DNA from: Ophiodon elongatus
Taxonomy: Eukaryota > Chordata > Actinopteri > Perciformes > Hexagrammidae
Length of the DNA: 64,000 nt
Assembly: GCA_016806645.1 (NCBI GenBank)
Contig: JACSYO010001855.1
Location: forward strand, 591,001 to 655,000
Direction: 5' to 3'
The notes beneath the pieces are model-generated. The model worked only from the letters and a program-made list of their open reading frames with translations, ran no database searches and was not told where the DNA came from. How positions within the stretch are numbered: position 1 is the stretch's first letter; every line of letters starts with the position of its first letter. A program made the translations under genes and the position numbers. Below are positions 58,101-64,000 of the stretch, in pieces.

Positions 58101-60858
58101 TTCCAGCAATCTTACCCTCATTATCACATCACAAACTATTTCAAAAGCATTTGTAATTGTATTTCAGTTCCCTATAACCGTACTTGTATTTCAGTCTGTG
58201 TCAGAGGACACCACGAGCGCTGTGCCATACATAATGTGGCGTGAGGTGACAGTCTGTCAGGGGTTATATTGAGCCTGGTTATTAATGAACCACGCTGACC
58301 TCGGCCCATGACGCAGGCTGCACTGTTTCCACATTAGATGGGGACGTCTGTTTGACCTTTAACCCAGACGGGGCACACGATCGCTGCTTTAAGTGAGATT
58401 TTGTCATTTGAAACTACAGCCTATTCACGAATATTCAAACAAATAACACACATTAAAGCTTGGTGCAGGAAGGGCAGCTGTCCATTAACCTCAGACAGAG
58501 CGCTCACATCAAGATATAGGCCTTCTATTATAATCACGAAGGATTACAAATAAGAGCAGCACTCTCAGTGGTAGACTGCAATGAATGTCTATTGATTTCA
58601 TTTTATTACAAGATATTAGCTTGATGCTGTTTAAAGTTCACTCAGGGATTCAAATATCTACATTTTGGACATATTGTCACTGTCCAAAGAAAGCCAAATA
58701 ATATTATTTTTTCAGAAATATTTAAGGAAAAAGTTTGTCTCCATTGAGAACATTTAGCTACCTCTTAAGCTTAATATACCATTAAAAACCTTGTCAGACG
58801 GCTGTAAAAGTATTTTACTCGTGGTTTTCACAGAACAGCGACAATATGATGGGTTTGAATGATGCAAACAAAAATTCAGGTATGTTACTTTAGAAATGTA
58901 AATCCATTTTCTATAACCTTCAAATCACAATTCAAACTAAAAACTGTAATTTACTACGTGATGAAATCAAAAGAGGCAAGGACCTGTTTCTTAAAGAGAG
59001 GACATACCTCCACCAGGATGTTCAGATTCTTATTCTGTTGTTTTATTCTGTTGTCTTTTTTTTTGCAGCAGTCCAGAGGGGCCGAATCCCTCCATCTCAC
59101 TCAGGTATCAGTCCCAACTCCCTAGCTGGTGGTGTTGGAGGTGCGGGGCCAGGTCACATTGGGGCGGATTACTTCAATGGGCAGCCGGTTTCAGAGCTCA
59201 TCTCCCAGCTCCTCCGAGCTGAGCCGTACCCCAGCAGCCGCTACGTGACCCCATACAGTCAAGCCCAGATGCAGACATCTGCCAGCGGAGCCTCCGTCAT
59301 GGGCATCGACAGCATCTGTGAGCTGGCTGCCCGGCTCCTCTTCAGCACCATCGAGTGGGCCAGAAACATCCCATACTTCCCAGAACTTCCAGTCTCAGAG
59401 CAGGTGAGTCATAGAGACATACAGTACCTTGTGACTTGTTTTTTTAGATATTAAAATTCAGGTGCAAATATTACAGCTCATTGCGAAATTTCCAGTCTGC
59501 GAGACACCTCATTGATCTAAACATTGATTTTATTCTTTCTTATCCCTTTACTCGACATGTGGCCCCTCAGATTTATCTTTATCTTTATCTGATTCATGGC
59601 TGGATTCCATTTCGCAGCTTCAGGTTCATTGGCATACTGAGTCACTTTTACACAATCATGACTCACTGAGATGCTTGAATACAAACGAGCCATTGTAAAT
59701 GTTATTCGTAACATCTGTGACTATGACAAAGTCCAAATGTATGCTGTGAAAATGCCTGCTATTGGGATTCACCCTTTCTTAATCAATCTACAGGTGGCAC
59801 TGCTGAGGCTGAGCTGGAGTGAGCTCTTCATCCTGAACGCAGCTCAGTCTGCTCTGCCTCTACACATGGCCCCTCTGCTGGCAGCTGCTGGGTTCCACTC
59901 ATCTCCCATGTCTGCTGAGCGTGTGGTGTCCTTCATGGACCAGGTCAGGGTTTTCCAGGACCAGGTGGACAAGCTGAACAGGCTGCAGGTGGACTCAGCC
60001 GAGTATAGCTGCCTCAAAGCCATTGCACTCTTCTCACCTGGTAAGTCTGGTTTTGTAGCAACGCTATCTGTGTGATCAAAGCTCGTGTAACTGGATGTCT
60101 TTGCTGTAAACTGATCCCATGTGTCTTTATAGAAGACCAAAACAAAACTGTCTGTATGATGTATTAGGCAGGGTTCAGTTTTCTGGGCCAGCGAGACATT
60201 AAATCCCCAGTAGCTCAGGGGCACCTTTGACTTGACTGAATGTGACCTCTGCCCTCACTGAAGGGGGACAAAAAGAGAGACAATTTCCTTTTAAAGTAAT
60301 AGTTTGACATACACTTAATCACTTTCTTGCCAAAAGTTATATGCGAAGGTTGGTACCACTTCAATGTCCACTGAATATGAATCTTCTCTAACTCTCGGCA
60401 AGAAAGCAATTAAGCATATTTTCCCCCAAATTTAGAACTATTCCTTAAAGGGACCAACGATTGAGGAACTTAAAATTTCAAAATACATAAGAATAAAAAA
60501 GCGACAATTATAATATAGAAAATATGCAAAAACAGAGCAACAGAAATCAAATGGCGATAATCTTGTGTTTCCTTGCCTACCAGATGCGTGTGGTCTGACA
60601 GATCCAGCCCACGTGGACTCCCTACAGGAGAAGGCCCAGGTGGCCCTAACAGAGTACGAGAGGTTGCAGTACCCCAACCAGCCTCAGCGCTTTGGCCGCT
60701 TACTGCTGCGCCTGCCGGCTCTGCGCGCCGTGCCAGCCAACCTCATCTCCCAACTCTTCTTCATGCGGCTAGTGGGCAAGACACCCATCGAGACGCTGAT
60801 CCGAGACATGCAGCTATCGGGGAGCTCCATCAGCTGGCCCTACGTACCAGGACAGTGA
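55150..60858 (+). CDS. nr2f6: Nuclear receptor subfamily 2 group F member 6 (EAR2, COUP-TF family)
   Basis: An orphan nuclear receptor that binds direct repeats of AGGTCA, mostly as a repressor, in the nucleus. Exons: 55150-55418, 56483-56577, 59069-59403, 59794-60040, 60584-60858. They total 1221 nt (406 aa; human 404) and all phases agree. The start MAMVSGGWG...GDTNG matches the human N-terminus. In the DNA-binding domain, zinc finger 1 uses Cys53, 56, 70 and 73, with the P-box CEGCK. Finger 2 uses Cys89, 95, 105 and 108 (CQIDQHHRNQCQYC) and is followed by RLKKCFRVGMRKE. The ligand-binding domain begins near GQPVSELISQLLRAEPYP and contains LRLSWSELFILNAAQ, FMDQVRVFQDQVDKL and FGRLLLRLPALRAV. 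It ends in FFMRLVGKTPIETLIRDM and SWPY. This wording is NR2F6 rather than NR2F1/2. The hinge (Ser/Gly/Ala-rich, exon 3) is the least conserved part. Confidence 0.97.
56736..57691 (+). mobile_element. hAT-like element in NR2F6 intron 2, with nested insertion
   Basis: The left end cagtggtggaagatatttta and a right end near actttccagcactga frame words typical of the family ('gcagctgtcaaataaatgta', 'cttcaaaattgtacttt', 'gtacttaagtaaatgtac'). Its middle is interrupted by a different repeat at 56855-57225. Confidence 0.6.
56855..57225 (+). mobile_element. Repeat nested in the hAT-like copy, sister of 47690-48190
   Basis: Contains 'gatacagttagtggtgaaca', 'ttaccagctgaagagacaga', 'caggagttggtggagaccaa' and 'gaatgaatattggactta', shared in order with the intergenic copy. 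No coding capacity; class unknown. Confidence 0.6.
58040..58560 (+). promoter_or_regulatory. Possible intronic enhancer of NR2F6
   Basis: A unique-looking block in intron 2, between the repeats and exon 3. It contains a direct-repeat nuclear receptor site at 58353-58365 and several homeodomain-like TAAT cores. Whether it is conserved is unknown. Confidence 0.3.
58353..58365 (-). promoter_or_regulatory. DR1-type nuclear receptor half-site pair
   Basis: On the - strand GGGTTAAAGGTCA: an exact AGGTCA half site and a GGGTTA half site in the same direction, one base apart. COUP-TF/NR2F, HNF4 and RXR dimers bind DR1 elements, so NR2F6 could act on its own gene. A match of this quality can also arise by chance. 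Confidence 0.4.
60285..60458. mobile_element. Short internally deleted copy of the long-TIR family
   Basis: In NR2F6 intron 4. The left end has aatagtttgacat...cactttcttgcc and the right end ggcaagaaag...aactattcctt. These are inverted relative to each other and similar to the ends of the 61446-61962 element. Only about 170 bases remain. Confidence 0.6.
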
Positions 60859-61445
60859 ACACAGCTGACTCCAGAGTGAGGCAGACTGAGATTAGATTGG
60901 ATTGAATCAGAGCTCACACAGATTACATACCAGGTACAAACTGGATGTTATGAATACAAACTGATATAAATATATACACACACATATATGTATGTATGTT
61001 TGCAGCACTTGTCAGTTTTGCTCTGACCTCCATCTGATCTCTCTCTGTCTGATACTGGAGAAAAACACAAGGCTTTAATTAAACATCAGACTCTAATATG
61101 AGCCCATGTGCCTGTACTACCTCCTCCCATATCATCCCGAATGTGACTCAGTTTGAACCCAGGCTCTATGTGTTTTCCCTCTGCTTGGTTTAAAATGAAG
61201 CCATAGCAGTGGAACTTTGACAGGCGGAGCTTTATATCTGGAAAACGTTGCTCAGATCAAACCTAAGAGTTGTGTCATGTTTTATTTGTGGAACGAAATC
61301 TCAGACTTTGTTACCAAATTAATTGTGTGAAGACTGAGATGCATCACCTTGTACAGCATTAAAACAAAGAAGAGGCATAGGCATTGTATTGCATATTATA
61401 CTATATGTCGTACTTAATATACAAGACATTTTTATGTTATGTACC

Positions 61446-61962
61446 TGAAGGAAAAGTTCAAAGTTTTTGGGAACTACGCCTATTTACTTTCTTGCAGAGT
61501 TAGATGATGAGATTGATTGCACTTACTCCTCTGTACAGTAAATGTGAGGCTACAGCCAGCAGCCGGTTAGCTTAGCTTAGCATAAAGACTGGGGATAGGT
61601 GGAAACAGCTAACCTGGCTCTTTTCAAAGGTAACAAAATCGATCCGCCAACACCTCTAAGGCTCTCTAATTAACACACTGTATTCTTTGTTTAATCCGTA
61701 CAAAACCTGAGGTGGAAAAACAACATGTTTCACGGGGTTATGTGCTGGGCTATTGCTTGGTCCGGCACCAGTAACTTTCTGGAGTTTCCACTGGTTGCAA
61801 CAGTGTGGCAAATATCCCCCATACAACACCAAGTTGTCCTTTTTACGCAGTTTTTTGTACGGATTCAATGCTAAGCTAAACTAGCCTCATATTTACTGTA
61901 CTCTCTGGAAGAAAGTAAATAACTGTACTTCCCAAAATGTTCTTGAGCTATTCCTTTAATAT
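61446..61962. mobile_element. Complete non-autonomous element with about 55 bp inverted termini
   Basis: The left end gaaggaaaagttcaaagttt through tatttactttcttgcagag is mirrored at the right end (ctggaagaaagtaaat ... gctattcctttaa). The interior has the gttagcttagcttagcataa block common in teleost genomes. No open frame of note. Fragments: 37590-37830, 48250-48380 (reversed) and 60285-60458. Confidence 0.7.
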
Positions 61963-62823
61963 AGTATGTCATACAATAATGTTCTTGCAACAGGAAGTGG
62001 TGAATGTACTCAAACACACCTGGCTCCTCAGTCACATCCCTCTCAAACATTATTACCTCATGTTTTATACATCAAAGACAAATATTGTATATTGATGTGT
62101 TAAAGATAAATATAAAGGGATCAAGGTGTCTTTATCACAGAAACCTTAAACACTAATAGTCCCGTGTAGACCTGTCTGTCCAATATATTTAAATATATTT
62201 TGAAATGTAAGGGGACACACAAAGTTTTGACATATCATTTAAAGAAAGCTACAAAATGAAGACTTGTTTCCTTTACTTTTATGAAAGTAGAGGTTGTTCA
62301 TTTCCATTTTCTTTCATGTTCATGGTCCTCTTTTAAAAACAGTGAGTTAAAGCACAGGCTAAAGAGGACAGAGGACATTTTCAGATCATTGTTATGCTTG
62401 TGCAAGGTACTCCAAGTGTTTTAAGTGTTGTAAAGTTTATGGTGTTTGTTGGTACTGAGATAAAAGGGTACTATGCAGTCACATTCATGAGTGTTATTGC
62501 CATGAAGTGCAGCTCAATGTGACAAATGTTTTTCTTGCCAAATTAACTGACTGAAAGAAAAGACAATGTAGGGGAAAACTTGTTTTCGGTAAAATGTTTT
62601 GTATTCCCCATAAAAAAGACAACAATGATCCCTGATATTGTCAAACAACTTCACAACAGCTCTGCAGGCTGTTCTTAAATCACTTTGTGTTATTTGTTGG
62701 AATATAAGTGATAGTGATTTGACTGTTTAGCTTTACTTTTAAAAGAAGCATGTTTCTTTGACCATGCCAACCCTAAGAAATGCAAAAGAAGTTCATACAA
62801 CTGGTTATTTTTGCATTATGAAA

Positions 62824-62829
62824 AATAAA
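62824..62829 (+). terminator. nr2f6: Likely distal NR2F6 polyadenylation signal
   Basis: AATAAA within an A-rich stretch, about 1.97 kb after the stop. It would give a long 3' UTR. Confidence 0.45.
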
Positions 62830-62937
62830 AAAAACTGACATACCCTCTGTGGATAACTTACGTCTCTGAGACATTAAGTCACTGCACACATCTGTAAAAT
62901 CAGAAACGCCAGTCATTTTAATGACAAAGTTCCTGTT

Positions 62938-63110
62938 TGGAGCTGAAATAATTAATCAAAAAATCACTCATTTAATTTGTCCAATCAAGTAAAATTGCTG
63001 AATATTTGATCAAGCTTAAAAATGTAAGGATATTCTGCTTTTGTGTGTGTCATATTGTTATAAATTGAATATGTTTTAGACTGTTGGTCAGCCAAAGATT
63101 ATAGATAGAT
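62938..63110 (+). repeat. Truncated copy of the 23799-24152 repeat
   Basis: Starts gagctgaaataattaatcaa and includes 'tgtaaggatattctgctttt' and 'gactgttggtcagcca', matching the order in the other copies. The right end is missing. Confidence 0.6.
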
Positions 63111-63308
63111 TGTCAATATAAATGAAGAAAATTAATCCAGGAGGCTGTCAAGAAACTTCAGGTGTTACAAGCAGATAAGACTTGAGCCACACAAACCTCT
63201 CCACCATTGAAACCTGGAAAGAGTACAGATTACACGAACACACAAGAGGCAAAACTGAAGCACATCATTCATACGGGTAAGAGAAAATAACCAACCCACA
63301 CAGAGGTC

Positions 63309-63313
<5 letters not shown>

Positions 63314-63377
<64 letters not shown>
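63314..63377. repeat. (GA)n microsatellite
   Basis: About 31 GA units. The Ser-Leu frame on the - strand (63165-63563) is an artefact of it. Confidence 0.95.
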
Positions 63378-63380
<3 letters not shown>

Positions 63381-63804
63381 AACTATAGCATTAGGTTTAA
63401 TAGAATAATTGAGACGGCGGGATAACGATGACAAAGGAAACAGATGCACTCCACACAGCTGTAAAAAAAAAAGTAGTAATAAAAAGTAAAAAGTAAAATA
63501 AATTGCTGATGGTGGTGAAACACCTACAAAAAGATGCATGACATTTGACACAAAAATAAGCATTAAGAGTTGGATTCTGCTTTCTCTTTGCGATGGTTAA
63601 TTAGAAGTGTTTTGTAGCATTTCATTAGCTATTCGAGAAGAAAATAAAAATAAAAATGTTGTTCTTTTTGTGTACCAACTGCAAAAAAACAATATACGAT
63701 GACAATTAAACAACACAATTGTGAAACTGCAGATACTGGTGCTGAACAGCTCTAGTACAGTTGGTTTTAAAGTAGTTTACCAAAAGAGGGCAGCAACAGC
63801 TTAC

Positions 63805-63843
63805 CTTGAGCTGACTGATTGGATCCTGGTCTTCTGAAGTCAT
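63805..63843 (-). CDS. Possible first coding exon of a minus-strand gene
   Basis: On the - strand an ATG with A at -3 opens MTSEDQDPISQLK (13 codons) and reaches a strong donor, AAG|GTAAGC, at 63804. The transcript would run back toward NR2F6, but no second exon was recognised downstream in the 3 kb before the NR2F6 stop. I cannot name the protein. It may be a real 5' exon whose partners lie inside NR2F6 introns, or a chance match. Confidence 0.28.
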
Positions 63844-64000
63844 CCTGCTCTCCCTGCTGGACGCTCACTGCAGATGCACAAAGCTGCAGCTATCTGCAAA
63901 TCAGCAGGGTCAGCAAAACATGGAAGACGTGAAGAAATAAGAGACAGGTTTATCTAATTATAAGAGAATTAGAAATGTTTATTATTATTGAACTCAGTAC

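Larger units (their letters stand above)
60859..62829 (+). other. nr2f6: NR2F6 3' UTR, probable
   Basis: From the stop to the AATAAA at 62824. An ATTAAA at about 61358 could give a shorter form. The repeat element at 61446-61962 would be included in the long form. No other gene seen. Confidence 0.5.

Noticed and set aside
63165..63563. 132-codon minus-strand frame with a Ser-Leu repeat
   Set aside because: Created by the GA microsatellite at 63314-63377.
1..64000. A new defence system, gene cluster or other undescribed system
   Set aside because: All long genes are known vertebrate orthologues with unrelated roles. The remaining structure is explained by repeats, transposons and ordinary regulatory DNA.

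Overview
This is a 64 kb piece of a vertebrate nuclear genome, almost certainly a ray-finned (teleost, probably percomorph) fish. The genes are split by GT-AG introns. Their proteins are close to, but clearly diverged from, the mammalian orthologues. The introns and intergenic DNA are full of (CA)n, (GA)n and (AT)n microsatellites and of short dispersed repeats of the teleost type. There are no operons, CRISPR arrays or prokaryotic signals.

Five protein-coding genes could be assembled exon by exon, each with reading phase preserved across every junction. GTPBP3 (+, 2488-15457, 11 exons, 518 aa) is the mitochondrial tRNA-modifying GTPase. PLVAP (-, 18417-25303, 8 exons, 394 aa) is the endothelial caveola/fenestra diaphragm protein. 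BABAM1/MERIT40 (-, 28460-31119, 8 coding exons, 383 aa) is a scaffold of the BRCA1-A and BRISC deubiquitinase complexes. USHBP1 (+, 32763-40157, 14 exons, 700 aa) is the harmonin-binding coiled-coil protein and ends in a PDZ ligand. NR2F6 (+, 55150-60858, 5 exons, 406 aa) is a COUP-TF family orphan nuclear receptor. At the edges there is a possible last exon of an unidentified + strand gene (1631-1710) and a possible first coding exon of a - strand gene (63805-63843).

Layout: 1-2.4 kb, upstream flank with a CA array; 2.5-15.6 kb, GTPBP3; 15.6-18 kb, short gap; 18-25.3 kb, PLVAP, with one intron almost filled by a hAT-like element; 25.3-28.4 kb, PLVAP upstream region; 28.4-31.8 kb, BABAM1 with a ZNF143-like/ETS promoter; 32.7-40.2 kb, USHBP1; 40.2-55.1 kb, a 15 kb desert holding a decayed non-LTR retrotransposon, several non-autonomous elements, a 70 bp perfect palindrome and possible enhancers; 55.1-62.8 kb, NR2F6 and its long 3' UTR; 62.8-64 kb, repeats and the start of the next gene.

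The genes do not form one pathway. They are the linkage group of human 19p13.11 (NR2F6-USHBP1-BABAM1 ... GTPBP3-PLVAP), but here PLVAP lies directly beside BABAM1 and the GTPBP3-PLVAP pair is flipped relative to the human arrangement. I found no new biological system. The most unusual items are the perfect palindrome, which looks like a template-switch scar inside an old repeat, the nested hAT-like insertions, oppositely oriented minisatellite clusters, and a few gene-structure oddities.
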